A stretch of 64,000 bases of DNA from Amycolatopsis camponoti (GCF_902497555.1 NZ_CABVGP010000002.1:1872501-1936500); one strand, 5' to 3'. Positions 28,241 through 37,375 are shown, numbered from the stretch's first letter. Numbers and translations are program-made. Notes: generated by a model from the sequence alone, not told the origin.

Positions 28241-29485
28241 GTGGGGCGAAATGCTGAGCTGCCGGGCGGGATGGGCCGGTTCCGCGTCCGGCCGGGGGAA
28301 CCGCCGCCGGACGACACCGGGTGCGGGATGCTGCACGTCGACATGGACGCGTTCTTCGTGTCCGTCGAGCTGCGCACCCGGCCCGAGCTGGTCGACAAGC
28401 CGGTCGTCGTGTCGGGCGGCGGGCCGCGCGCCGTCGTGGCCGCGGCGAACTACCCGGCGCGGAAGTTCGGCGTGCGCTCGGCGATGCCGTTCTCGACGGC
28501 GAAGCGGCTGTGCCCGCACCTGATCAACATCCCACCGACCGGCGGGCTCTACGGCGAGGTCTCCCGCGGCGTGATGGAGATCTTCCGCGAGCTGACCCCG
28601 CTGGTCGAGCCGTTGAGCCTGGACGAGGCGTTCCTGGACGTCAGCGGGGCTTTGCGGCGCCTGGGCGCGACACCGGCGTCGCTGGGCGCCCGGATCCGCT
28701 CCCGGGTCGAGGCCGAGCACGGGATCACCTGCTCGGTGGGCGTCGCGAAGGTCAAGTTCGTCGCGAAGCTGGCGTCGGGCATGGCAAAGCCGGACGGCAT
28801 GGTCGTCGTGCCCGCGGCGGAGACGCTGGCGTTCCTGCACCCGCTGCCGGTGTCGGCGCTGTGGGGCGTCGGCGCGCGCACGGAGGAACACCTGCGGCGG
28901 CTCGGGCTGGGCACGATCGCCGACGTCGCGGCGTTCCCCCCGGAGCGGCTGAAGAAGTCGCTGGGCGTGGCCGCGGGCGAGCACCTGTACCGGCTCGCGC
29001 ACGGCGTCGACGAGCGGTCGGTGGTGGTCGACTCACCGGAGAAGTCGATCGGCGCGGAGCACACGTTCGACGTGGACCGGCATTCGCGTGCCGAGCTGGG
29101 TCTCGAGCTGCTGCGCCTGGCGTCGCGGGTGGGGGCGACGCTGCGGGAGCGGGGCGTACGCGGCCGGACGGTCTCGATCAAGGTCCGGTTCGCGGACTTC
29201 CGCACGATCACCCGCGCCCGCACGCTGGTCTCGGCGACCGACGTGGCGCGCGAGATCCACGCGGTGGCCGTGGCGTTGCTCACGGAGCACGCGCCGACGG
29301 GAGCGGTCCGGCTGATCGGGGTGCGTGTCGAGGGGCTCGACACGGGGGAGGAGGGGGAGCAGCTGGTGTTCGACTCCCCGGAGCCCCGGTGGCGCGACGC
29401 GGAGGTGGCGGCGGACGTGGCGCGGTCGAAGTTCGGGTCGGCGGCGGTGCGGCCGGCGTCCCTGCTGGGGCCACGGGAGAATTGA
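28241..29485 (+). CDS. dinB: DNA polymerase IV (Y-family, DinB)
   Basis: 414 aa. Palm motifs HVDMDAFFVSVE (metal Asp residues) and PLSLDEAFLDVSGA (catalytic Asp-Glu), finger residues NYPARKFGVRSAMP, and the HhH thumb (LWGVGARTEEHLRRLGLGTIADVAAFP). The little-finger domain covers the last ~110 residues. A canonical beta-clamp peptide is not obvious at the C-terminus (SLLGPREN). Error-prone translesion polymerase. No LexA-type box was seen upstream. Confidence 0.92.
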   Translation: MGRNAELPGGMGRFRVRPGEPPPDDTGCGMLHVDMDAFFVSVELRTRPELVDKPVVVSGGGPRAVVAAANYPARKFGVRSAMPFSTAKRLCPHLINIPPTGGLYGEVSRGVMEIFRELTPLVEPLSLDEAFLDVSGALRRLGATPASLGARIRSRVEAEHGITCSVGVAKVKFVAKLASGMAKPDGMVVVPAAETLAFLHPLPVSALWGVGARTEEHLRRLGLGTIADVAAFPPERLKKSLGVAAGEHLYRLAHGVDERSVVVDSPEKSIGAEHTFDVDRHSRAELGLELLRLASRVGATLRERGVRGRTVSIKVRFADFRTITRARTLVSATDVAREIHAVAVALLTEHAPTGAVRLIGVRVEGLDTGEEGEQLVFDSPEPRWRDAEVAADVARSKFGSAAVRPASLLGPREN

Positions 29486-29843
29486 GGCGGCCGGAGCGGG
29501 CGCGTCGGTGCGCCGGGCTCGGTTTCGCGGTGAAGTGATCGTGGAGTTCGTCTGCCGGCAGGCGGCTCGATCGGCGTCGCGCACTCCGCGTGATCTTCGG
29601 CTCGGTGACGTTCCCCCACATCGCCACGCAGGCCGTAAATCGGTCACTTTCGGTGTCGGTGACCGTCCGCAACCCCTCTCCGGCGGGATTTAGCCCAATT
29701 CGATCCCTACTGGATGCGGGATCGGGTAGTCGTCCGGGCGCGGGCCTCGTATCCTGGACAGTGCCACCCCGCCTGGGGTTGGCTGTTGGGTCCAGAACGT
29801 TGCGCGGCCCGGCGCCCGCGACAGCTGTGCCGGAGGAGGAAAG
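29486..29843 (+). other. Intergenic region upstream of the DUF3040 gene
   Basis: 358 nt with no convincing gene. TATCCT at 29751-29756 could be a -10 for the downstream gene but no matching -35 is evident. No repeat or RNA structure recognised. Confidence 0.4.
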
Positions 29844-30248
29844 ATGCCACTCTCCGAGCATGAGCAGCGGCTGCTCGATCAAATCGAGCGCGAGCTCTAT
29901 GCCGAGGACCCCAAGTTCGCATCCACGGTGCGTGGCACCCGGTTGCGTCGCCCCGCTCGCCGACGGCGTATCCAGGGCATCGCCCTGTTCGTAGTGGGCG
30001 TGGCCCTGCTGGTGCTGGGCGTGGTGGTGCCGCAGTTCCGGGTGGCCGACATCCCGCTGATCAGCGTGCTCGGGTTCCTCGTGATGTTCTTCGGGGTCAT
30101 GTTGGCCGTCACATCGATCCGGCACGGCGCCGAATCGGACGGCAAGGGCGGTGGAGCGAGATCTCGCGGGGCCAAGCAGTCGGGCCGCCGCAGCTCCTTC
30201 ACCCAGCGGATGGAAGAGCGCTTCCGCCAGCGCTTCGAGGAGCAGTAG
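29844..30248 (+). CDS. DUF3040 membrane protein
   Basis: 134 aa. MPLSEHEQRLLDQIERELYAEDPKFAS is the DUF3040 N-terminal signature; two membrane helices follow (about residues 47-66 and 73-93), then a basic tail rich in Arg/Gln/Ser. Strong RBS GGAGGAAAG. Function unknown, but a DUF3040 gene also sits near mraZ in Mycobacterium (Rv2169c region), which hints at an envelope role. A terminator follows. Confidence 0.8.
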   Translation: MPLSEHEQRLLDQIERELYAEDPKFASTVRGTRLRRPARRRRIQGIALFVVGVALLVLGVVVPQFRVADIPLISVLGFLVMFFGVMLAVTSIRHGAESDGKGGGARSRGAKQSGRRSSFTQRMEERFRQRFEEQ

Positions 30249-30264
30249 CGCCGCAAGACCATCG

Positions 30265-30307
30265 AGATCCGCGTCACGCCTCCCCGGGCGGGACGCGGAT
30301 CTTCTTG
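30265..30307 (+). terminator. Rho-independent terminator after the DUF3040 gene
   Basis: AGATCCGCGTC (30265-30275) pairs perfectly with GACGCGGATCT (30292-30302), followed by TCTTG; the loop holds an inner CGCC/GGCG pair. Confidence 0.85.
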
Positions 30308-30370
30308 TGTGCTCACCCGGTTTCGCCGCTCCCGCACCGCCCGCGGTGACAACGGGTGACGCCCGGGCGG

Positions 30371-30535
30371 GTGATCGACGTGATCAGACCCGGAACTCAC
30401 GTGATCAGAGAGGTATCTCGCGTGATCGAGCGGGCATCACGCGTGATCCGAGGGGCATCAGCGCGATGCCCCTCCAGACACACGTGATGCCCCTCCAGAC
30501 ACACGTGATGCCGGTCTGATCACGCGAGATGCCTG
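30371..30535. repeat. 21-bp inverted-tandem array, locus B
   Basis: GTGATC occurs at 30380, 30401, 30422 and 30443 (exact 21-bp period). The reverse-orientation GATGCC occurs at 30465, 30486, 30507 and 30528 (again exactly 21). An extra GTGATC lies at 30371. Units share the GCGTGAT / G-rich / GCATCAC heptamers with the other two loci. The array lies between two convergent genes and ends ~13 nt from the transglutaminase gene stop. Confidence 0.88.
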
Positions 30536-30547
30536 GTGCCGCACACC

Positions 30548-33025
30548 TCAGTCGCGGTTGCGGAAAAGGGACTTCGGGAACAACCGGCCCTTCCAGGACA
30601 GCGGGGCGTTCCGGTGGAGGCTCCGCCGCAGGTGGTCGAACGCCGGGGGGAGCGTCGGGTCGGCGTCGCCGTTCTCGCCGTACCAGGACTTCTCCACCAC
30701 GCCGATCACCGTGCGCAGACCGTCGCGGCCTTCGTCGTCCAGGTGGTGCTTCGCCGCCAGCTTCTGACCCGCCACGCGGACTGTGTCGCTCGGCGGGATC
30801 GGCAGCCCGCGGTCGGCGCACTCGGCCCGCAGCTCGGACCACGCCGCGTCCGCCGCACCCGGGCGCTGCCCGACGATCTCCTGCAGCCGGCGGCGCCGTC
30901 CGACGTCGCGAGCCGCCGACGGGCCCAGCAGCCCGGCCAGCAGCAGCACCACGAGCAGGCTGAACCACCAGCCCACCTGCCACGTCAGCACGCCGAGCAC
31001 CGCCATCCACAACGCGGCGGCGATCAGCGGCAGCCAGTTCTTGAGCACCGCCCCGAGCCCGGTGGCCGCGGGCTCGCGGTCCGGCCGGCCGCGACGCCCG
31101 CCGGCCACCACCAGGATCGTCGCCGCCAGCGCGAGCGCCGCCAGCACCCCCGCGAGCACCCACACCCAGGTCGGCGTGCCGTCGTCGACCGCCTGCGGGC
31201 CCTGCGCCTGCGGGTTCTGCTCGGTGTCCCGGGGCGCGCCGGTCGGCGCGGCGCTCGACTGGACCGTGCTCGGCGCGATCTGGGTGTCGTCGGGCTGGTT
31301 GCCGTCCTGCGAACCGGCCTGCAGGTACGACGGGGTGATGCCGCGGCCGTCCGACAGTGGCGTCGGGTCGAACGTCACCCAGCCCTTGCCGCCGAAGTAC
31401 GCCTCGACCCACGCGTGCGCGTCCTGGGTGCTGATCGACAGGTAGTCGTTGACCGGCACCCCGGGCGTGAACCCGATGGCCACTCGCGACGGGATGCCCG
31501 CGACCCGCAGCATCACGGCCATCGCCGACGCGAACTGCTCGCAGAAGCCGCGCTTGCCGTTGAGGATGAAGTCCGCGAGCGCGTCGGCGTCGTTCGCCGG
31601 CGCGGTCTTCGTGTCGTAGACGAACCCGTTCTGCGCCGTGAAGTACCGCCAGATCGCCGACGCCTTGTCGAAGTCGTTGGACGCGCCCTCGATCAGCTGC
31701 TGCGTCTTCGCGCGGACGCGATCGTCGACGCGGTCGATCTGCGTGTAGCGCGGCGGCAGGTCGTCGACCTGCGGGGTCACGCGCAGCTCCTGGGCCGTGG
31801 GCTCCTTCAGCGACGCGTATTCGGTGTAGGACGGCGGAGCCTCGCTGCGCGTCGTGAACACCGTGCCGCTGACCTGGTCGTAGAGGTAGCCGTTGGGGGC
31901 GCCGTCGATCACCCGCGGCGCGCCGTACACCGGCAGCCAGTTGTCGCGCCAGCTGGCCGGCTCGACGTCGATCTTGCGCGCGGCACCGCTGCCGTCGTCG
32001 CCCGGGGCGGCCGGCAGCTGCGGCCCGACCGGGACGCCCTGCTGCGAACGGCCTTCGTCGTGCAGGCCCCAGCCCTTGTTGGGGTAGTAGGTGTCCAGCG
32101 TCATCGCGCGCATCAGCCGCCGGTCGGTGCCGAGGCCGCGGACCTTGAACAGCTCGCGGTTGGACCCCTGGTCGAGCATGCCGCGCAGCTCGGTGAACGG
32201 CTGGATGCCGAACCCGCCGGCGCCCGCGCCGGGGCCGTCGCCGCCGTTGCCGAACGGGATCCGCCCGACCGTGCCGACCCAGGTGATCGCGCCGCCGAAG
32301 AGACCGAGCACGATCGCCGCGGCCACGACCGCGACCGGCGCGGACAGCACACCCGGCTTGCCGCTGCGCCCGGGTGCTTCCCGGGTCCGCCAGCGTCGGT
32401 GCCGGTGGTTGCCGTCGACGGCCAGCAGGCCGGCGAACGCCGCCCCACCGAGCAGGAAGGTCCACCACGGCAGCATTTCTTCGCTCAGCGCGGCGGGCAC
32501 GGCGTAGACGCAGAGCAGCACGAGCCCGGTCGCGGCGGGGGCCGCGGCGGCCACCGTCAGCGTGTCGACGAGCACGGCGACCAGGCCGACGAGGATGGTC
32601 ACCAGGCACAGGATCGGCTGGCTGCCCTCGACCGGCGGCAGCCCGACGCGAATCTGCTCGGCGGCGGCCGAGAGCGTGTTCCCGATCTCGCCGAACGCCT
32701 CCGGACCGGGGATGACCTGCAGGATCCCGTGCGTGGTGAACGCGCCGGTGATCAGGAAGAGCAGCACGAGCAGCTGGCCGAGGCCGACGAGCACGGTCGG
32801 CACCTGCAGCGACCGCAGCGCGAGGCCGGTCGCGGCGATCAGCAGCACGGCGACGAACAGGTAGCCGAACCAGGCCAGGCCCGAGACGACGCTGGTCACG
32901 GAGGTCGCGGCGCAGAGCGTGGCAATCCCGGCGGCGGACGGCGCGAGCAGGCTGCCCCGCCAGGCGGAGAGCGGGTGCTGCGAGGAGGGGCGCTTCGCCG
33001 GGCGCGGCGGGGCGGCGGTGCTCAT
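30548..33025 (-). CDS. Membrane transglutaminase-like protein (TgpA type, DUF3488 + transglutaminase core + DUF4129)
   Basis: 825 aa. About six N-terminal helices (DUF3488), then an extracytoplasmic transglutaminase-like domain with the catalytic Cys in GFCEQFASAMAVMLR, His in DAHAWVEAYFG and Asp in WVTFDPTP. One more helix and a C-terminal cytoplasmic DUF4129-like segment follow. With moxR and DUF58 it forms the classic three-gene set found in many bacteria, probably acting on envelope proteins; the substrate is unknown. ATG overlaps the preceding small frame by 4 nt. Confidence 0.9.
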   Translation of the reverse strand: MSTAAPPRPAKRPSSQHPLSAWRGSLLAPSAAGIATLCAATSVTSVVSGLAWFGYLFVAVLLIAATGLALRSLQVPTVLVGLGQLLVLLFLITGAFTTHGILQVIPGPEAFGEIGNTLSAAAEQIRVGLPPVEGSQPILCLVTILVGLVAVLVDTLTVAAAAPAATGLVLLCVYAVPAALSEEMLPWWTFLLGGAAFAGLLAVDGNHRHRRWRTREAPGRSGKPGVLSAPVAVVAAAIVLGLFGGAITWVGTVGRIPFGNGGDGPGAGAGGFGIQPFTELRGMLDQGSNRELFKVRGLGTDRRLMRAMTLDTYYPNKGWGLHDEGRSQQGVPVGPQLPAAPGDDGSGAARKIDVEPASWRDNWLPVYGAPRVIDGAPNGYLYDQVSGTVFTTRSEAPPSYTEYASLKEPTAQELRVTPQVDDLPPRYTQIDRVDDRVRAKTQQLIEGASNDFDKASAIWRYFTAQNGFVYDTKTAPANDADALADFILNGKRGFCEQFASAMAVMLRVAGIPSRVAIGFTPGVPVNDYLSISTQDAHAWVEAYFGGKGWVTFDPTPLSDGRGITPSYLQAGSQDGNQPDDTQIAPSTVQSSAAPTGAPRDTEQNPQAQGPQAVDDGTPTWVWVLAGVLAALALAATILVVAGGRRGRPDREPAATGLGAVLKNWLPLIAAALWMAVLGVLTWQVGWWFSLLVVLLLAGLLGPSAARDVGRRRRLQEIVGQRPGAADAAWSELRAECADRGLPIPPSDTVRVAGQKLAAKHHLDDEGRDGLRTVIGVVEKSWYGENGDADPTLPPAFDHLRRSLHRNAPLSWKGRLFPKSLFRNRD

Positions 33026-33132
33026 CGGGAACCGCCGATCGGCGCTGGGGTGGCGGGGTGGTGGTCGCGCGGGCTCGTCGTGAGCCGCGGGACGGTGCTC
33101 ACCGGGAGGCCGTGCCGGGCTTGCGTGCTCAT
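33022..33132 (-). CDS. 36-codon frame bridging DUF58 and transglutaminase genes (possible duplication remnant)
   Basis: The frame starts with ATG overlapping the DUF58 stop (ATGA) and ends with TGA overlapping the next ATG (ATGA). It encodes MSTQARHGLPVSTVPRLT- and ends -PAPIGGSR. Its end copies the end of DUF58 (LIGGPR then stop, followed by GAGCAC), and its start (MST) copies the start of the transglutaminase protein. A tandem duplication of the gene junction (~107 nt) is the simplest explanation. It would keep translational coupling intact whether or not the peptide does anything. Confidence 0.4.
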   Translation of the reverse strand: MSTQARHGLPVSTVPRLTTSPRDHHPATPAPIGGSR

Positions 33133-34403
33133 CGCGGACCGCCGATCAGCGTGCCGCGGCGGGCGCCGCTGCGGCACAGCTCTGCCCACACCTGGGGCAT
33201 CGGCGAACCCGGCCCGGCGATCACCACGCCCCAGCCGGACGCGCGCAGCAGCGCCGCCGAGTCCTCCGTGGCCGCCGCCCTCTGCTCCGGTGCGGTCACC
33301 CCGGCCGACCAGGTGGGCGTGTCGAGCAGGACAGCCAGGCTGCGGATGCCGCGCGGGCGGAACTGGGCCAGCTCGTGCACCGCCTCCGTGCTGACCGTGC
33401 CGAGCACCGCGATCATCTCCTGGCCGTCGGCCGGGTCGCTGGCCAGCGTGATGTCGCGTTGGTGGGCGGGCTGCAGCGCGGCCAGCGCGTCGAGCACCAC
33501 GTGGTCGTAGTGGTCGCCGCCGTCGCCGGGGGTGTCGGCGAGCGTCACGCCGTGCTCGCTGACCAGGCGGACGCGGTGCCCGGCCCGGCGCAGGTGCAGC
33601 GCGGCCGACGCGGCGAAGGACACCGCCCACTCCAGGCTGGCGGCCGGGCCGCTGCCGTGGTGGGCGGCCGCGCGGTGGTCGAGCAGCACCGTCGTGCCGC
33701 CGCGCCACGGCCGTTCCTCGACGCGCACCATGATCTCGTCGCGGCGGGCTGTCGAGCGCCAGTGGACCTTGCGCAGGTCGTCGCCCTGGCGGTACTGGCG
33801 GACGATCACGTCGGCCTCGCCCTGCCCGGCGTGCAGCCGGACCGTGCCGTCGTCGCCGACGCCGATGCCCGCGCCGCTCGGCAGGCCCCACAGCGGGACC
33901 ACCCGGGGCACCACGACCAGCCGCGAGTGCCCGATCAGCTCGCGCTCGAACTCGCACAGCCCGAAGGGGTCGGTGATGGTCGCGCGCAGCGGCCCGACCT
34001 GCTGGATCCCGCGCAGCACCGGCTGCAGCGGGTAGCGCAGCGCCACCCGCCGGTCGTGCGGGAGGCGTTCGACGACGAACCGCGGCCGCGAGCCCAGCGC
34101 GTACGGCACGCCGTCCTCGAGGAGGATCTCGCCGGCCGGCAGCCGCCCGCTGCGCCACAGTTCCAGCTGCACCTCGCCGGCGCCGCCGACCGCGACGCGC
34201 TGGGGGTGCAGCGCGCGAGTGGCGCCGATGCGCAGCCGGGTCGCCGAGATGAACACGGCGACCAGCAACGGCAGCGCCACCACGAAGACGGCGACCCGCA
34301 GCAGGTCGCGTTCGTTGAGCACGAACGAGCACACCGCGGCCGCCAGCCCCGCGGCCAGCAGGCAGCGGCCGCGGGTGGTCAGGCCGGACAGGGCACGCAG
34401 CAC
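33129..34403 (-). CDS. DUF58 domain protein
   Basis: 424 aa, GTG start with AAGGA 6 nt upstream. Two helices near the N-terminus (RCLLAAGLAAAVCSFVLN and LLRVAVFVVALPLLVAVFIS), a beta-rich middle, and the DUF58 core around YRQGDDLRKVHWRSTARRDEIMVR, which precedes a vWA-like fold. DUF58 proteins work with MoxR ATPases. Middle gene of the moxR operon. Confidence 0.9.
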   Translation of the reverse strand: MLRALSGLTTRGRCLLAAGLAAAVCSFVLNERDLLRVAVFVVALPLLVAVFISATRLRIGATRALHPQRVAVGGAGEVQLELWRSGRLPAGEILLEDGVPYALGSRPRFVVERLPHDRRVALRYPLQPVLRGIQQVGPLRATITDPFGLCEFERELIGHSRLVVVPRVVPLWGLPSGAGIGVGDDGTVRLHAGQGEADVIVRQYRQGDDLRKVHWRSTARRDEIMVRVEERPWRGGTTVLLDHRAAAHHGSGPAASLEWAVSFAASAALHLRRAGHRVRLVSEHGVTLADTPGDGGDHYDHVVLDALAALQPAHQRDITLASDPADGQEMIAVLGTVSTEAVHELAQFRPRGIRSLAVLLDTPTWSAGVTAPEQRAAATEDSAALLRASGWGVVIAGPGSPMPQVWAELCRSGARRGTLIGGPR

Positions 34404-34513
34404 GTCGTCCTTCTCCCCTTCGAGGGCGGTTACTGTGCAGTTGGTGCCAATCCGACCACAGTCACGGCCGGATGGCTTTTGCGGCGATGGACAAGTTCCG
34501 CTCCGGGGCCGGC

Positions 34514-35602
34514 CTACTTTTGGGTCGGATTTGCACCGGGCCGCGAGCCCTGCGGCACCGGCACCCGGTGCAGCACCGCCCGCACGACGTCGGTCGCCGA
34601 CCGGCGCGCCGCGTGGGCCTCGGTGGTCAGCACCAGGCGGTGCGCCAGCACCGGCACGGCGACCGTGTGCAGGTCGTCCGGGACGACGTAGTCGCGGCCC
34701 GAAAGCGCCGCCTGCGCCCGCGCCGCGCGGACGAGGTGCAGCGTCGCGCGCGGGGACGCGCCGAGCCGGATCTCCGGGACCTGGCGGGTGGCCGAGACGA
34801 CGTCGACGGCGTAGCGGCGGACTTCCGGCGCCATGTGCACGCCGCGGACCGTCTCGATCAGCCGGTGCACGGTCTCGCCGTCGGAAACCGGCTGCAGGTC
34901 GTCCATCGGGTTGTGCCCGGCGTGCTCGTCGACCATGGCCAGCTCGGCCTGCTGGTCGGGGTAGCCGATGGAGACCCGCGCGGTGAACCGGTCGCGCTGG
35001 GCTTCCGGCAGCGCGTAGGTGCCTTCCATCTCGATCGGGTTCTGGGTGGCGATCACCATGAACGGCTCGTCGAGGTGGTACGTCGAGGTGTCGACGGTGA
35101 CCTGGTGCTCTTCCATGCACTCCAGCAGCGCCGACTGCGTCTTCGGCGAGGCGCGGTTGATCTCGTCGCCGACCACGATGTTCGCGAACACCGGGCCGGG
35201 CCGGAACTCGAACCCGCCGCTCTGCCGGTTGTAGATGGATACGCCGGTGACATCGCTCGGCAGCAGGTCCGGGGTGAACTGGATGCGGCTGACGGTGCAG
35301 TCGATCGACCGGGCGAGGGCCTTGGCCAGCGACGTCTTGCCGACGCCGGGCACGTCCTCGACCAGGAGGTGGCCTTCGGCGAGCAGCGTGACCAGCGCGA
35401 TCCGGATGACGTCGGGCTTGCCGACCAGCACCCGCTCCACGTTCGCGGCGATGCGCCGCGCGGTTTCGTGCAGTTCGTCCAGCGACACTCTCGCGGGACG
35501 GCCGGCGGCCCGGCCGTTACCCGTGGACTCCGCCGGGTAAGGCGGCCGTCCGGATGCCTGCTCGCCCGATCCGGGCGCCGCAGACTGGATTCTCGACGTC
35601 AC
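34514..35602 (-). CDS. moxR: MoxR family AAA+ ATPase
   Basis: 362 aa. Walker A EDVPGVGKTSLAKAL, Walker B VVGDEINRASPKTQSALLECMEE, sensor 1 VIATQNPIEMEGTYALPEAQRDRF, plus the C-terminal lid domain; the first ~40 residues are disordered (Ser/Pro/Gly). GTG with AGGAGG just upstream. MoxR ATPases are thought to act as chaperones for vWA/DUF58 partners, here encoded 110 nt downstream. Confidence 0.93.
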   Translation of the reverse strand: MTSRIQSAAPGSGEQASGRPPYPAESTGNGRAAGRPARVSLDELHETARRIAANVERVLVGKPDVIRIALVTLLAEGHLLVEDVPGVGKTSLAKALARSIDCTVSRIQFTPDLLPSDVTGVSIYNRQSGGFEFRPGPVFANIVVGDEINRASPKTQSALLECMEEHQVTVDTSTYHLDEPFMVIATQNPIEMEGTYALPEAQRDRFTARVSIGYPDQQAELAMVDEHAGHNPMDDLQPVSDGETVHRLIETVRGVHMAPEVRRYAVDVVSATRQVPEIRLGASPRATLHLVRAARAQAALSGRDYVVPDDLHTVAVPVLAHRLVLTTEAHAARRSATDVVRAVLHRVPVPQGSRPGANPTQK

Positions 35603-35809
35603 TCGACCTCCTGGTGGCGCATGGCCGCGCGCACTGTGCGCACCGCCGGGCCCGAACGGCCCCCATCGCTGCTGTCCGCGCGCAGCGACCAGCCTTCCAT
35701 CCAGTGTGTCAAACCCGGGCGAACCTGGGGGCGGAACCCCGCGAAGCCCGGGGCATCACGCCCGGCACGTCGGTTGATGACACTGCGCAAGCAGCGACGA
35801 TACCCCGAA

Positions 35810-35827
35810 CGGGTGTGTTGTCACCCG
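35810..35827. other. Small hairpin in the moxR / secretion-cluster divergent region
   Basis: CGGGTG pairs with CACCCG over TGTTGT. It is the only structure noticed in the 307-nt gap 35603-35909, which must hold both divergent promoters; TATGCT at about 35862 may be a -10 for the plus-strand cluster. Confidence 0.35.
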
Positions 35828-35909
35828 ATTCTGGGCGCTCCCGCTGACACCCCGCTCTGTTCTATGCTCCGATACGAGTTCGCCCGGCTACAGAGAGGCG
35901 TAACCGCTC

Positions 35910-36257
35910 ATGAGCGAGGTGCGGCAGCAGTCGTACGACGTCCGCGGGTTCGCGGTCGCGCCCGAGCTGGCGACGGACGCCTACGCGAAGATCGGCGCCC
36001 TGCAGGACGTCGTCGGCGAGATGGTCCGCGAGGCGAAGGTGCTCGGCCGGACCGTGCCGCTCGGCGGCGGGTACGCGGGGGAGATCGGCAAGTTCATGGC
36101 CGAGTACGGCATCGGCGGGCGCGGCTCGGCCGTGCAGCAGCTGACCGCGTTCGGCAAGGAGCTCGAGACGTTGAAGCACCGGATCGGCACGGCGCTGGCG
36201 AAGTACCAGCACGCCGACGAGCAGGCGGCCGAAGGGGTGGACTGCACGGGTGGCTGA
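35910..36257 (+). CDS. Hypothetical helical protein, type VII secretion-associated cluster
   Basis: 115 aa, mostly helical, no signal peptide. SEVRQQSYDVRGFAVAPELATDAYAKIGALQDVVGEM and a central GGGYAGEIGKFM-AEYGIGGRGS resemble the small ESX-associated proteins encoded beside PPE/EspG genes, but no WXG motif is present. It could be the PE-like partner of the PPE-like product downstream. ATG with AGAGAGG upstream; overlaps the lipoprotein gene by 8 nt. Confidence 0.55.
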   Translation: MSEVRQQSYDVRGFAVAPELATDAYAKIGALQDVVGEMVREAKVLGRTVPLGGGYAGEIGKFMAEYGIGGRGSAVQQLTAFGKELETLKHRIGTALAKYQHADEQAAEGVDCTGG

Positions 36258-36801
36258 CCGGATGCGACTGCTGTGGGTACCCGTCTTTCTCGTGCTGGTC
36301 GCCGGGTGTGGGCAGCAGCGAGCCGCCGAGCCGGCCGCCGCCGGGCACGCTTCGGCCCTCGCCTCCGCGACGGCCGGGAAGCCGCCCGTCGTCGCGTGGA
36401 CCGGCCTCGCCGCGATCGACCCCTGCACGCTGCTGGACCCGCAGGACCGCTCGACCGCGGGGGTGAGCGTCCTGGGCAAGCCCAAGGAGATCGCCGGCGC
36501 CCGCGCGTGCGACTGGACGGTGCCCGGCACCTTCGGCGTCACCGTGACCCTCAGCGAGACCGACGGCCTGGCCGACCTCGAGGTCGCGAAGAAGACGGCC
36601 ACGAAGACCAAGGTCGGCACCCACCCGGCGCTGCAGGTCGCGGACAAGAAGGCCGCCGACGGCACCTGCGCCGTGCTGCTCGGGGTGGGCGACGCCGCCA
36701 GCGTCCAGATCGACGTCAGCAACACCGGCTTCTCGGACACCCCGCTCGCGTGCCGCCGCGCGGGCACGGTGGCCGGGCTGGTCGAGCCCAAGCTGCCCTG
36801 A
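36250..36801 (+). CDS. DUF3558 lipoprotein
   Basis: 183 aa. A lipoprotein signal peptide ends in LVAGC with the lipidated Cys at residue 20. DPCTLLDP, ARACDWTV, GTCAVLLG and PLACRRAG give the two Cys pairs of the DUF3558 fold. Such lipoproteins are frequent in Pseudonocardiaceae and often lie near ESX genes. Outer face of the membrane; ligand unknown. Confidence 0.8.
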   Translation: MADRMRLLWVPVFLVLVAGCGQQRAAEPAAAGHASALASATAGKPPVVAWTGLAAIDPCTLLDPQDRSTAGVSVLGKPKEIAGARACDWTVPGTFGVTVTLSETDGLADLEVAKKTATKTKVGTHPALQVADKKAADGTCAVLLGVGDAASVQIDVSNTGFSDTPLACRRAGTVAGLVEPKLP

Positions 36802-36817
36802 ACCCGGGAGGTGCGCC

Positions 36818-37375
36818 GTGTCCGAACCCCCTGTGCCCGCCGCGAGGTACGAGGCCTACAGCCACGAGGCGATGGCCGCGGAGGTCGAGCGGGACAACGA
36901 CCCGGTCGCCGCGGGCGAGGCGGCCGCGCGCTGGGAGGGGCTGGCGAAGCGGCTGCACGAGTCGACCGCCGACCTCGCCGGGCTGATCGCGTCCTCGCAG
37001 GAGAACTGGCGCGGCGCCGCGGGGGACGCGGCGCGCGAGGCCGTGAGCCGGGCCGCCCGGTGGCTTTCGCACTCGGCCGCCGTCTCGGCGTCGGTGGGCG
37101 GCGCGGTCGGCGCGCAGGCGGACGCGGCCGCGCGGGCCCGCGCGGACATGCCGCCGCCGGTGACCTACGACCCGGCGTCGATGATCCGCGACGCCGCCTC
37201 GTCCGGGAACGTGCTCGTCCTGGCCGGGCTGGCCGACGAGATGGCGGCCCGCCGCGCCGAGGCGGAAGCCGCGCGGCAGAAGGCGATCGACGTGCTGCGG
37301 ACCCGCGACGCGGCCCTGCGCGGCCACGTGCCGGCCGAGACGTTCGCGGACCCGCCCACGCTGGGGCCGGCTTGA
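36818..37375 (+). CDS. PPE/WXG100-superfamily-like protein
   Basis: 185 aa, helical. The hairpin motif ASSQENWRGAAGDAAREAV carries the W-x-G turn of WXG100/PPE proteins. The N-terminus (VPAARYEAYSHEAMAAEVERDNDPVAAGEAAARWEGLAKRL) resembles the first helices of a PPE domain. Possible type VII secretion substrate. GTG start behind GGGAGG. It overlaps the EspG-like gene by 4 nt, which supports a chaperone-substrate pair. Confidence 0.65.
   Translation: MSEPPVPAARYEAYSHEAMAAEVERDNDPVAAGEAAARWEGLAKRLHESTADLAGLIASSQENWRGAAGDAAREAVSRAARWLSHSAAVSASVGGAVGAQADAAARARADMPPPVTYDPASMIRDAASSGNVLVLAGLADEMAARRAEAEAARQKAIDVLRTRDAALRGHVPAETFADPPTLGPA

Noticed and set aside
30529..33394. Very long plus-strand frames opposite the transglutaminase gene
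   Set aside because: His/Arg/Gln/Pro-rich mirror translation; catalytic motifs are on the minus strand.
35740..35780. Fourth copy of the 21-bp unit (GGGGCATCACG near 35749)
   Set aside because: Only a single partial match with no neighbouring unit at 21-bp spacing.
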